DNA of 64,000 nt, from contig NC_071331.1 in assembly GCF_010183535.1 (NCBI RefSeq), positions 11,222,001 to 11,286,000 on the forward strand, in the 5' to 3' direction. The translations under genes were made by a program, and so were the position numbers. Position 1 is the first letter of the stretch; each line of letters begins with the position of its first letter. The notes beneath the pieces were generated by a model. The model was given only the letters and a program-made list of their open reading frames with translations, was not told the origin of the DNA and did no database searches. Shown here in pieces: positions 14,101 through 27,500 of the stretch. The stretch comes from Caenorhabditis remanei (taxonomy: Eukaryota; Nematoda; Chromadorea; Rhabditida; Rhabditidae).

Positions 14101-15540
14101 ACTGCGCACCACCGAAGTTATCTCAAAAATTTTCATTCCGTCTCTCAAACTCCCAAGTGTCTGATTGTGATGTGATAAATAATACACGATAATATTTTCA
14201 AATCTGACAGATAACCATCTCAATATCATAACAAAAGATTCTTCAAACTGATTTGAAACCGAAAACGTATCAAAATCTCGTGAAAATTGTTCACAAATTG
14301 GTTACAAGTAATTCAGTCAAAGAGTCTTTGGATAGTTTCTAATTAGTTTAAAAAATCTAAAGTGAAAAAGAAACAATCGAATCATTAATGTTTATGTTAG
14401 TATTCAACAGAACAAACTTTCCAGAAATCACGTTCACAAAACTAAAAATGAAAACTTTTTCGTGAAGATATAAATTGTCCAATATCGTTAAAAGTGTTTA
14501 AAGTATATACCAACTAATCGAAACAGAGAAATCATTAGAATCTCAAAAACTAACAATTTCTTCAAGGCGTTTCAAAATATTTCCCAACATTTTTTCATAA
14601 TACCAGATGTACTATTGCTGTCACATAAAACAATGAACTGATTGAAATTTCCATAACTTTTTTTAGTTTGAAAAACTTATCAATAAAAATTTTTCAGCTT
14701 CCCTAGATTTAAAAGTCTTTTTTAATCATGGAATTAAGGTTTCTAATTTGTTGCATGTAATACAACCAAATTAGTTTTCCGATTTGTTTGAAATCATTTT
14801 CAGCACTTGCTCAAACAGAAAAAATTTTAGAAAGTTCGATTTCAAAAAGTGAATATTGAATGGTGTTTTTAATTCAACAATCTGTTAATTACAATCACTA
14901 ATACAGTAACGTTTCTACAGTACCTTATTTCTCTTAGACTTCTGGGAGTTTATATTTGACTAGAGATCTCCCCCTCGATCCAATATATATCCAAGAATAC
15001 ATATTGTCAAACAAAAAGGGAGACGCCGAGTGTGTCAAAAAGTTGTCGATCTATTTTTTTAATCTTCCCTATTTCCATTCCCCTTCCTAAATCTCTAAAT
15101 CTCTATTCAGTTCCTCAATCACTCTCTCTCTCCAAAAGTTCAACATCACTTTCCTTTAATGTCTTTCTTGTTTCCTAAACTGTCTTTGACTTTCCTTTAA
15201 GTACTTCCCCTACAAATGTTATCAACATTTTTTGGCTCTTTCTCTAATTCTCTCTCTATTTGTGCTCTCTCATTTACCTTTTCCTCTTTTTCTGTATTTA
15301 CATTGAGAGAAAAAGAAACAGAAACATTGAATATATAGTTAGGAATTATACTGTTTCTAATTGTTCTCATTTTAATTAGCTAACTTTTTATCCCAATATT
15401 TTGAACGAAGTTGGTTTAAAAAATTACGTTGATTTTTAGAAACTTTCCAAGTATGTACGTGAACTCACTTCGATTTTGAAATACGTATGCAAAGCTGCTC
15501 CCGAAAACACGTGTCCAAAACATTTTTTGCCACGTTTCAG
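11136..15540 (+). other. osm-9 downstream and intergenic region, possible alternative 3' exons
   Basis: After the osm-9 stop there are two exon-like segments. One starts at 11295 behind a TAG acceptor. The other is open from the GACAG acceptor near 11498 to a TAA at about 11604 and reads in the style of EIFDRYKRSEKESLDAEKDE. The last osm-9 exon has an internal GTGAAT that could act as a donor at 11128, so an alternative C-terminus is possible but unproven. From about 11700 to 15540 I recognise no gene. The stretch is AT-rich with many CTGTTTC/GAAACAG motifs and pyrimidine-rich, promoter-like blocks at about 12540-12730 and 15050-15300. Confidence 0.35.
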
Positions 15541-15572
15541 AAATCCGAAAAAGATATTTTCAGTTGAGAAGG

Positions 15573-18500
15573 ATGACGGGGATTACGAGGCAGACAATGC
15601 CACACGGAATCGAAATTGACCGGCAGAATGATCAGAGCTCGAATCCGGTGAGTTGTTTTTTCGACTATAAAATTGAAAGTATCTGAGAGAATACTAGGTA
15701 GAATAAAATAACTCATTGGAACAGAAAAAATAATGAAACAACAAATATGGGAAATGCGCTCTATAGAGATGAAATTCTTTTTAAAAAAGGTATCGTTAAA
15801 GCGCGTTTGCTTGATTGATGCTTTCCTGATACTTATTCTGAAGTGAAATCGGACGAACATTTAAAAAATTAGAATCAACAATTTATTATTTCTGTTTATG
15901 TCGACAAGCAGTCTTACTGTCAGTATTCTTACCCATTGAAACAATATTGCATAAGAGAAACCGTAAAAATTATTTTAGGTGAGCCTGGTTAAGTTTGAAA
16001 CAAGTCTGTGAGAAAATGATTGAATGAAGGCAAAAGTGCCGTTAATTTTTTTAATTTTTGATAGAAATTGTTTGCTGGAGAATTGATGACCTAGTACATT
16101 GTCCATTATGGTCGGAGAGTTTTGCATAAAGTAGTATGGGTATTTTCCAATTACAGCAACGATAAATTAGAATTTTGGAAGACTGAATGAAAATATGTTG
16201 CTACTGAAACAGAAAAAGTTTGATTCAAACCAAAATCTATTGACAATTTACAATTTCCGTCATTTGTTATTTTCAACGCTCCCCTTATTTTGAAAGTTAT
16301 ACTACGTTTCTGCAATTACCAATTACCATTACACCATTAGACTCCTAATATACTTGGGGAGTAGTTGAAACCTTTAAAAATGTTGAACCAATGGAACTTT
16401 CCACATTCGTTTCAGAAAATACACCCCTTTTTATCCTCATCTCTACATCGCACTTACATTTTTTCAGTTTCAATAGAACGATAAGGAAAAAGAGGTGGTG
16501 TTAAAATATGATACGTTAATATTGTACTGATTTTTTCAAATACCCAATTTGGAGACACTACTAAATTTCAAATTAAAAGTCACCGTTACAGAGAAATAAT
16601 ATTATCTGAGATTATTTTCTCGAGTTATTGGTCACTTTGGTTGAGTCATTATAATACCAATTCATACTCTTATATTAGAGATGTGACATCGATGTATACT
16701 GAACCGGTCAAAAGAGAGAATTCAGAGTCTATCTATTTGAATCTTCAACTATGTACAAAAGCTGAATTTTTAAATCTTTGGAAAGCAACAAGTTACTAAA
16801 TTTTACCGTCACAGAATAGTAATATTGCCTAGTGTATCCAATACTAGTGTTAATTGGCACTCGCCTTTCATCACTCACAAAAAAAGCTGTTTCAAAGTGT
16901 TAATTTAAAAAATTTTATAACATGAGCAGCATTACCCAAGTTTCATCAAAATACATTGTATTTCGTTAGTTTCTGATTGGAAGTTATTATGCGCGCGACC
17001 GCTCTCTAATGAATTGTTAAACCCAGTATGGTAGAGATCTTCCAAAAAGTTCTTGTTTCATATACCACATACAACAGTAAAACTTCTTTAAAATAAGTCT
17101 CAAACGTCTACTCTGAATATTCTCAGTTCACAAAACAGGGCATCATATTCTGGCCTACATAATCCAAAAAACGAATTCTCATTTCAAAACGCACTTGTCT
17201 CTTCTTCTCCTTCCGTCCGTTACCATTAGCACCGAATCTTCCGCTTCTTCTCTCTTTCTCTATTCCTCTCCCTCCCTCTCTTTTCATTTTCTATACAATA
17301 ATTTTGTGATCGCGTCATCGTTTTTATATTTGTTCTGTGCCCCCTTTCCTCTCCTCTCAACGTGTATTCCTATTCTATTGTGGGGTACTACGTGGAAACG
17401 GATAAAAGAAATATTCAGTTCTGTCCGAAAACGTAACATAAGAAATGCGGGTCACTTTTCGAAATGTAGTGATTTTCTATCAAATGAACAATCTGGAAAG
17501 GTGGAATGAGTTACAAAAGATTACGGTACTTTCCTGGAAATGCAAATTCGCTCCAGTGAAATCAATTAAAATAATTGCAGATAATCCGAGTGATATGTTC
17601 AATTCAACTACTCTCAATGATAGCTGTGACGGCACATTCAACAGCAATGCCGTTTTTAGTGAGGATAGCAAATAAGGTGAGAAATTCAGTGAGAATTATA
17701 CAAGGATGGTGAATTTCAGACACATTTCTTCCCGACAACTTCAGTATTTATGATGGAAGTTTTGAAGTTAATATTCTGTTTGGTTATCACGTTATTCAAG
17801 ACTGGAAGTGTGAAGAGGTGAGTATTTTTCGCTTGTTTTAAATTTGGGTACTTGTTATGAAGCTCATTTTCGCACACAGGGTAAACTAACACAATTCTCC
17901 ATGAATGGTTCATAAGTGATCGTTATGAAAATGTGAATTTTTCAACAACTTATAAGCTCGCAGTCGTGCAGATTCTTTCCCGAAGAGACCTAGCAGAAAG
18001 GTTGAATGTTCCACAATAAAGTTAGCAGGCAGAACAGTGAAATTTCTGAAAATATGAAGAATTTTAAAAGTCTATGAAGCAGTAGACATAGATAATACAA
18101 AAGTGAATTTCCGATCTAGTTGTTATCAAAACTGATGGTTTTCCTGAATTTTTCTGTTAAATCTTCTATATGTTTTTGTTTCGAATAACTGGAATAATTA
18201 TAAAAAGAAGATTCCCTATCTACTGAGTAGCTCCCAAAAAAAGTTTCCCGGAATTAATAACTTTCGATATTAAAAAAAAATTCTTTTCGAATTTAGTGAA
18301 CGGAATTTCCTCGTCTCTTCACTTTTTGACATTGAGTTGAAACTGTAACTTATTGATAATTATCAATTGGTTCTCATCAGACTTGTCACGGGCCGGGCCG
18401 GGCCAAAATCAGGAAAAATCTCGGCCCGGCCCGTTTTGAAACAGTTTTTGAAACATTTTTGAAAATTTGATGTTTTTTTGGAAATTTTTTGAAAAAAGTA

Positions 18501-21500
18501 TAGTTTTCGAATAAACATTTAAAATTGAATCAAAATGTGAATATGTATGATAAATTAAGCAGTTTTACTCTTTTTTTCGAAAAATTTCAAAAAAAAATTG
18601 GTAAAAATAGGTACCCATTTTTGAATCCGGGCCGGCCCGATTTTTGACAAGTCTGGTTCTCATAAATCTTTATTTACAAAAGAAAGTTTCGGAAGGAAAC
18701 CATCGATTAATTAAAAGATCACATATCTAGATTTCACAGTGATTTGAAACAGAGAATTCAAAATATTCTTGACAGAAAAAACTGGAAAGTCAAAATGTTC
18801 ATCAACCCTGTTTCATCTTTCCGTGATATACGGCACATTGGGATAAAAACTCACTAACTTTTTTTAATTGTATTCGAAATTCCTGATTTAAGCTTTTCTT
18901 TTCGGGTATTAGAGTATTTTTCGGAAACAATACCATTACAGGCCATGTCTTAATTCAAAACGCTTCGACATATTTGAGAATGAAAGTCGTCAGAAAAATA
19001 TTTAAGGTTTTTACTGTACTTTCCTTCACTCTTTGAAACAGTTTTCGGAATTTCGTTTTTTTTGGTGATACTGTATATAAATTTTCTCATAAATACTTTT
19101 CTAACAATCCCTCAGGAAACCAGTAGTATTAAATTTCCTCCATTGAATTAATTGATGTCCAAAAACAGTGAATTACTGTCTCATGTTTCTTCTGTGAACC
19201 TATCAATTCTGAGGAACCGATTACACATCTGGTGAAAAAATATGGTTAACGATGCTTCTCTGAATTTGAAAAAAACTCTAATTTCTGAAATTTCACTCAA
19301 CTTAGAATATTTGCATAATCCAATCCGTTCTCAACACCCTGCACTTACGAATATCTGACAACAAAAATAGAGCTTTAATAAATCGTATGATATCTGAAAA
19401 TGGAGAAACTGAGAAATATCGAAAATATATTTTCACCCAATTCGCTGAAACCTCTTCTTCCTGTTCTAGTCTCTCTCATTTGATTTTTCTTATTTTTAAA
19501 GACTACAGATTGGCAGAAAAATGTTCATTGTGTGTCTTTTGATCGCCATCTTAAGCACACTCAGGAACAGAAAAGTGCTATGATGAAAATAAGTAGTTCT
19601 TGGGGGGATCTCACAGATTAAATGTGAGAATTAGATTACCGACCTAAAAGTAATAGTTGAAACAGAGTTGAACTTCGCTAGAATTGTAATTAGGAAAAAA
19701 TGTATGATTTCAGTGTCATTTTCTTTAAAGATACGGTTCCTTGTATCTTTAGAATATCTTCAATAATTGAAAATCTTCACTAAGGGGTCAAACTCTGTGA
19801 CCATTTTTAAATTCAAATAAAGTGCCGACAATATTGTTTCCATAAATGATACAATTGTGGGCAACTTGTGAAACGGTATAATTTTTGAAACTTTTGGAAG
19901 TGATGACGCTTCAAATACTTTTTGTAATCCTCATAGAACTCTAGAATAACCTGAAACTTCTCAGTTTTATAATCTAAGAATTTTTTTCTGTTTCGGATCA
20001 AGCATGTTCTCAGTTGCGTTCTGATATGACCAGTACGTCGTTTCAATTAATTAACAGCACAATTTATTATTTTAATTATTTACATCAACAACTTATTGAC
20101 ATTTTTTCTGATTTTGTGGATTACCAGAAACATAAAAAATTTGGAGAATAATCATTCCTAACCGTTCCGGTGAAAAACTGATATGGAGCTTGAAAACCTA
20201 GTTATGAAATATTTCGTTTTAAAGATAAAATATCTTTTTTTTGAATTAGGAGTAACTATTCGACTTCCAAATGTCTTCTGTTTCAGCAATACGGGAAAAG
20301 AAATCACAGGAAATTAGCAGGGCTGATAATAACTTCATAGCACTTCATAATTTCCTTTATGTTTGATCTGTAAAAACTTTTCATTCATGCACTAACAAAT
20401 GCTGGAATTGCCTATTTCCAGCATTTGTGCTAATGTTTTTGCAAGTCTTTTCATTGAATTAATCGACAACCAGAAACAGTGGATACTAGAAAACTCGTTC
20501 CGTTAATTTTTTGTAAGCTGAATTGTATGGAACAAGAGTTTGTTGTCTCATATGATGGTTTTGACACTGGCTCTTTGCGTTCGAACATTAGAACTCAAGA
20601 TACGAATTTTTCGATTTGATGTTAAATTACTCTCTCTTATGTTAAATTACTCTCTCAGTAATCACTTTTAAAACTTGCTATGTATATTTATAGGTAACCG
20701 GAAACAGTGAAATTTTCAATAGGAGGACTTAGTTTTTCGGTTGAAACCTAGTTTGAAGACATTTTCAAATCTTTTGTTGGAGAAATGTTGTGTTCAAATA
20801 GATACGATATACCTTCCCTAGAATAATGTTATACATATTTTCGAAATTACGGATTCTCAGAAACTGTAAAAATTGAATCGAAGTTTCTTATTTTCAATAA
20901 TCAGTCGAGTGAAACACATGTTTACCGTTTTATAACATACTCTTGATTCCCTTAGATTGGATAATACAGTAGCGAGCATAAGTGAGTATACCTCCACTCT
21001 TTCACATGTATCTCAGCTGAAACAAGTCCGTTTTGCGTAAACTTTTTTTTCAAAGATAGCTGAAGTATCCAGTAAAATCGACATGAGTTTTTTGTTTAAA
21101 GTGATTAGCTGATTTTTAAGATTATCGATTTTTCCTAATCTTGATTTGAAAATCCGAAAAAAAAACTTTTTATTTTTGAACTGGACCCTATGATTTTTTG
21201 AGTCAAAAATGTTGCGTAACTTTTATAAAAACAAAATATGCTCTTAAAATGCTTCTGTGAATCTTCATCATCGTGCTACAGCTCCAGAAGTCCAAAGTAG
21301 TATGCTTGTCTAAATTGTCATAACTCATCGAAAAATAATTCAAATTAGTTGAAAATTGCGAGAAAAGATGCGTAATATGTTTATCAACAATCTTATACTC
21401 AAAAATAATAATTTTGAAAAAAAAATTTCGAATTTTTTTCACTCGAAAAATTTTGGTTTCCAACTTTTGCCCAATTTTTCATGTTTTTTGATTATAAAAC

Positions 21501-24500
21501 AGTAACAATTTGTGAGTTTGAGTTGAATTTTACATGAAACATCAAATTTAGATTTTCATTAATTCAATTACAGCTGTTTCATAATCAAAAAACATGAAAA
21601 ATTGGGCAAAAGTTGGAAACCAAAATTTTTCGAGTGAAAAAAATTCGAAATTTTTTTTTCAAAATTATTATTTTTGAGTATAAGATTGTTGATAAACATA
21701 TTACGCATCTTTTCCCGCAATTTTCAACTAATTTGAAATATTTTTCGATGAGTTATGACAATTTAGACAAGCATACTACTTTGGACTTCTGGAACTCTAG
21801 CACGATGATGAAGATTCACAGAAGCATTTTAACAGCATATTTTGTTTTTATAAAAGTTACGCAACATTTTTGACTCAAAAAATCATAGGGTCCAGTTCAA
21901 AAATAAAAAGTTTTTTTTTCGGATTTTCAAATCAAGATTAGGAAAAATCGATAATCTTAAAAATCAGCTAATCACTTTAAACAAAAAACTCATGTCGATT
22001 TTACTGAATACTTCAGCTATCTTTGAAAAAAAGTTTATGCAAAACGGACTTGTTTCAGCTGAGATACATGTGAAAGTATGGAGGTATACTCACTTATGCT
22101 CGCTACTGTATGCTAATTCTTCTACCGACAGATACAGTCACTTCAAAATTCATCGGGGCTTGAAGCCTAAAACCCCCATTTTGCAGGAGGTAAAACATGT
22201 TCCGAACATCTCTTGATGACTCCAGATACCTACAAGGATAATTGAGAGTTGTTTCCAGTAGATTCAATTTTTTAATTTGATTTTTTGGTTACCTACCTGC
22301 TGGAACTTTTCTTAAATTTCTAGATTTGACATTGTCTAACTTTCTTGTATTCATGAAATATATAATGAAGTAAATGTTGCATCCGACTCATTAGGTCTCG
22401 GTGAAACATCAAAAACATCTAGTTTTGCGCGACCCATAGTTTACCCCTATTTATTTATTTGAAAATGAGAATCAAATATAATTCAAGGAAGTGTAGTTCA
22501 GAAAAAGATGGTAAGAACTTATCATTGAACATAATGTACAACTAGAATCTTTACTATTAACAAACACCAGATTCTGTATGTTTGTGTGTGTGTCGCCGAT
22601 CATACAGGCCTTCCTACTGCACCGATTTTCTTCGAAGTTGGACCAAAAGATCAGAAATTTCCCCCGCATGATGCCCGTCTTTTTCTTTTTTTCAAAAATC
22701 TCAAAATGACGCCTTCTGAGCCAAAAACACTGATAAAGCATAGGGGAATGAACACGGGAAAAGTGGCGTGAAACTGTCGACCGAAGGGTCGCCATTTCTT
22801 TCATTTCTTCAGCCTGCATTTTCCGTGGCCGAATGGTAAGGGTTGACGTGTCGCCGCGTCCGATCTGGCAAGTTAAGCAACGTTGACTACAGTTAGTTTT
22901 AAGTTCGATCCCGCGTGCCGAGCAAAGTTTTTGATTTTTTTCGTTGATAGATTGGGAAAATATAGAGGTTTCCGAACGTGCAGCCTGTTTCCAGTGAGAA
23001 CTACGTCACAAAGAAATACGGACCGTTCTCCAAAAGGGACTATGAGAAAGATGTGCTGTTATCATCTGATTCAGAAAAATAGAGATTTCCAACCGTGTCG
23101 TTTGTTTCCAGATTGATATCAGAAAAAGAAACGACAATTTTCTGGACACAGGTGAAGGAAGATGGGATTCATTTTGGATACATATGGGTGCTCATTTAAA
23201 AGAAAGTGTTAATAGCCGTTTTGGCTATTAGCTCGGAATAGTTCCTGCAACTGCGCTCCACTGAAACGCCCATGATAAATGTATGTTTTTCTCTGAGACT
23301 CTCAATTTCACACACTTTTTCGGGTTCCGGTAGAGCGAGGGTATGAGAAGTAATAGCATTTACATTCTTCTTACCACTGTTTTTGCTCCGCTTATTTTGT
23401 TCGTGTAAAATATAGAGATTAGCGGAAGTTGCGTGAATAAGAACAGAATCAGATGGTAGCGTGGAGCTCGGATCAATTAATGGGCTAGAGGACACTCAAC
23501 TCATGACACAAGAATCGGTGAAGAAAAACGACAAAAAGACTGCTATCCGTAATCAAGATTGTCAGAATTCCATAGCAAATGTTGTTGACATGTCAACAGA
23601 ATTCAGATGTGAGCGATCGAGGGCACTCAGCTGATGGAGCCTGTGAAAAACATCGACAAAAAGGAGACTTCGGGCCGTGCTATCCGGCATCCAAGATAGT
23701 CAGGATCTTTACTATCTTTGAGGTTTAAAATCGTGGCTGATGGTATCAGTCCGACGATCTCCACAGTCTGACACTGAACAGTCGAGAAATATCAGAACCA
23801 ATACCAAACAAATGGAAATCAGCAGGAAAAATGAGTTCGAAGATCAAACGAGATCTAGACGGGCTTTAATGATTTCCCGGGCAGCTGCCAGACGACCAGA
23901 AGAGATGTGACGGAAAGAAGAACAAGAGCCAACACCACCAGAGCGTGTGTAACTCAAGCGAAACAGTCAGGCAGACCACATCGAGTTCGGAAGTCGACAC
24001 GTAAGGGAGCTATTCTCGGAGTGGTTGGTACTGATGCACAACCAGATACTCACTACATCAGAAGCATGGATCCAGTTTGTTCATATTACGAGGCACTACA
24101 TTTCAAATACAAGTTCGAATTTCAAATGGCGAAGGTCGGTTCTTTGCTGCATCCGATCTGGCAAGTTGGGCAACGTTGACTGTAGTCAGTTGGTTCGGCT
24201 CTATTACAGTTTAGATGTCCTTTGAAAACTTGAACGTCCCAAAAAACACTTAGACGTCCCTTAAAACACTTAGACGTCCTTAGAAACATTTAAACGTCCT
24301 TTCGGATCCCAAATATGTTCAAAAATGTTTAAACGTCCCAAAAAACATTTAGACGTCCCAAAAAATGTTTAGACGTCCCTTGAAGCCCGAAAATTTTGTT
24401 TTAAATAATTAGACGTCCCAAAAAACATTTAAACGTCCCAAAAAATGTTTAGACGTCCCTTCAACACTAAAAACCACTGAAAGTGTTCAAGGGTGGTTTA

Positions 24501-27500
24501 AATATTTTTTGGGACGTTTAAATCTTCAGAACTATATTTTGGGATTTCAAGGGACGTCTAAACATTTTATGGGACGTTTAAACGTTTTTTGGGACGTCTA
24601 AACTTTTGAAAGGACGTTTAAAAAAAATTAGAGTTTGAAAGGACGTTTAAGTGTTTCAAGGGACGTCTAAGTGTTTTAAGGGGCGTTTGAGTTTTTAAAG
24701 GACATCTAAACTGGAATACAGCCGTTGGTTCTAACCCATGTAGACACGCGAAAGATTTTTTCTTATCGCCAGATTTAAAACAAATAGAGGAGTAAGGGAT
24801 CGAAATCGCATCAGAAAACATAGATTTTACATCCAGAAGTTGGAGAGACTTCGGAAACCTCAATAGTCTCAACCGTTTTGGAAGCGCCGCAGGCGCTGTA
24901 ACCCCTAGAACGGTGGTGTAGAAAAGGAGGTTTAGTCGCCGTTAGGCGACGTGAACCGACTGGTACTAGATGACCAGATACAGTAAACTTTTTTTCCCGA
25001 TTTCCGATTTTTCGGATAGATTTTTTGGGTACACTTTTCAGAACTGATCACAAATACACAGAAATCTTCCGTATTCCCAAACTGCAATGGAATGATGTAA
25101 ACACACACTTTACAGTTCCAACACTTTTACTTTTGACAATATGTTTAGAAAATATAGTTTTTGTCGTTTTTCCTTTTGTATCCTAGGGTTTACGGTAAGT
25201 GAAATTTCAGTCGCCACGATTTAAGGCGATTTGACTCAGATTTCACTGTTACTAGATTAAGCTTACCGTTTTGAATGTATAATCTTAAATTTTTCTGTTT
25301 CGGATCAGCCAGAAACAGCGCAACTTATTTACATCAATAATTTATCAGACTTTTTTTTCTGATTCTGTGGATTACCAGAAACATAAAAAAATGGATGTTC
25401 CAGGAGGTAAAACATGTTTCAAGCACCTCCTGCTGACTTCAAATACTACTATGACAGTTGAAAGTTTTCAGTAGATTCAATGTAACCGCGCTACTTCTTG
25501 GTTACCTACTTGTTGAAACTTTTCTTCGATTCTTAGATTTGGCATGGTCTAACTTTCTTGCATTGATAAACTATATAATGAAGTAAAAGTTGCATCCGAA
25601 TCATTAGCTCTCGATGAAACATCAAAAACTTCTAATTTTGAACGTTTCTGTCACGAAATAATCCACTTGTGATTGTCATTATCTGAATAATCATACATAT
25701 TGTAGTGCACTTTTTTAGGAAAGAACGTTGACTATTCGTAATCAGGCTTGGTCGGAGACTCGGATACTCCGATTCTCCGATTCTCCGACTTTTCATTTCG
25801 GAGAATACCGTAGACGACGACACTCCAAACTCTGCTTCCGTTGTATTTTTACTCGTAAAAGCTTTTAATGATGATTAACCAAGTTTTAGAAAGAAGGATT
25901 CTGAAAAACGCAACAGAAAATCCGGTTTAGAAGCATTTTTGGGAACATTTTTGGATTCTCCGAAATTATCCGAAATTCTCCGATTCTCCAAGAAAAAAAG
26001 TCGGAGAAAATTTCGGATATCCGATTCTCCGAAAATTTTTCTCCGACCAAGCCTGTTCGTAATTGATGGAAAGAACTGATCATTCAACATAATGCCCTAC
26101 TAAAAATCTATATGACCGGAAACAGTAAACTTTTTTTCGATTTTTGATGTTCACAGATGCACGGAGGTCTTCCGTATTTTCAGAACTTTCTTCAATGCAT
26201 TTCCAGACTAATCATTAAATAATAAAAAAACGCACTTACGGTATTGACTACGGCATCATTGTTTTGTAGACGATCTCTAATTTAGAAACATTCAGTAACA
26301 GTATAAGTTTGAAGTAGATCATTCCACAATGGAATGGTGTAAACCCATAGTTTACAGTTCCAACACTCAGCTTTAGCTGAATTTTTTTGAAAATATCATT
26401 GCTATGTTCGAACGAGTTACGGTAGCGGTTATAAGTTCAGTCAGTGTACGTCCTACGATTATTGACGGTCGGTATGATTTAGATTTCACTGTTACTAAAC
26501 TAAGCTCACCGTTTTGAATGTATAAAGATTTCATTATGTCGTCAATTATTTTAATTTGTCAACAAGCGTTGTTCTCAATGTCTGTCGGTAAATCTCATCA
26601 AATTTATGAATTTCTAGAAACAGAAAATATATTTTTTGGGAAGTAGATGGAAGTGCGATTATATTGAACATCCCTTTTTCGAAGAATCCGTTTGGGTTTT
26701 ATTTATTTCAATAAATTTTCATTCATCTCTAAACGGTTTCTTTGTTTCCGAATCTTTGAAAAGTTTCCAAAAACAATGATTTCCGAAACGTCACCTATGA
26801 TAAAATGAATAACCTGACTATCTGAAACAGTTGTCAGATTTTTTCTTTTTATACGAGTATCTGTTTATTTGGGTCAGAAGTTCCAAAAGAACGTTCGTTT
26901 GAACACTGAATGAATGGTTTTCGGCACTTTAGACAACCATAAAACTTTTGATAACTCGAATTACAAGAATTCTTCTAACTTCTTCTATGAGTTTTATATG
27001 AGGTCGTAGCTGCTCAGAAACAGGATAACATTGTATGAAACATGTAATCGAAAATTGTTGAAATATGTGAAATCGACCGTTTCAGGACCCTGTTTTCAGA
27101 AGGTTAATGAATCGAAAGGTATTAGTATTAGTAAAAAGTATTAGTACAAAAAAGTTGTAACCTCACAATCAAAAAAGGAATAACTTGTCCAAAACCTTCA
27201 TGCTTTCAATCAATGTTCTGAAACAGTATGAAAATTTTGAATCTGAAAGTTCTCAAGGCAGAATAACGTGACGTTCACCGTTCCAGAATCCAGTTTTCAG
27301 AGAAACTAGTACGATAAATTCGTTTTTTTTGACGTGATATTAGAAACATGTTTAGAGTCTGACAAATAGTTGCTCCATGAAACAGTATTCTCATATCCTA
27401 ATTTTCACAAACAGGATTTTGGAAAAATCTGTACAATGAAAATGATCCCAGCAACTTTTGTGTTTTTCTGTTTCTGTATCTTTATAAATTTCCAATAAAC

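Larger units (their letters stand above)
22573..24979. mobile_element. 2.4-kb insertion with decayed coding and Pol III-like parts
   Basis: Comparing the two diverged copies of the surrounding duplication shows that this block interrupts one of them: the homologous sequence stops near 22565 and resumes near 24973. ACCAGAT occurs at both edges (22566-22572 and 24973-24979), a possible 7-bp target duplication. Inside are a tRNA-like/5S chimera, a diverged second 5S fragment, a foldback of ACGTCC repeats and remnants of a repeated coding unit. I cannot assign it to a named element class. Confidence 0.5.
20046..26560. repeat. diverged tandem duplication underlying the giant intron
   Basis: Ordered similar blocks recur: 20100-20135 with 25345-25385 (GTGGATTACCAGAAACATAA), 22190-22440 with 25390-25640 (GGAGGTAAAACATGTT, GGTTACCTAC, TATATAATGAAGTAAA), 22510-22560 with 26060-26110 (TCATTGAACATAATG), and 24975-25280 with 26105-26520 (TTTCACTGTTACTA, CCGTTTTGAATGTATAA). 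Identity is moderate. The palindrome and the 2.4-kb insertion interrupt copy one, and the 313-bp MITE interrupts copy two, so the duplication is older than all three. Confidence 0.6.

Noticed and set aside
21203..21873. Two near-identical 86-residue open frames on opposite strands
   Set aside because: They are the two arms of the palindrome; the similarity is explained by the inverted repeat and the peptide has no known domain.
24207..24713. Spaced short direct repeats that might suggest a CRISPR-like array
   Set aside because: Repeats are 7-8 bp, spacing is irregular, orientation flips in the middle, and the genome is that of an animal.
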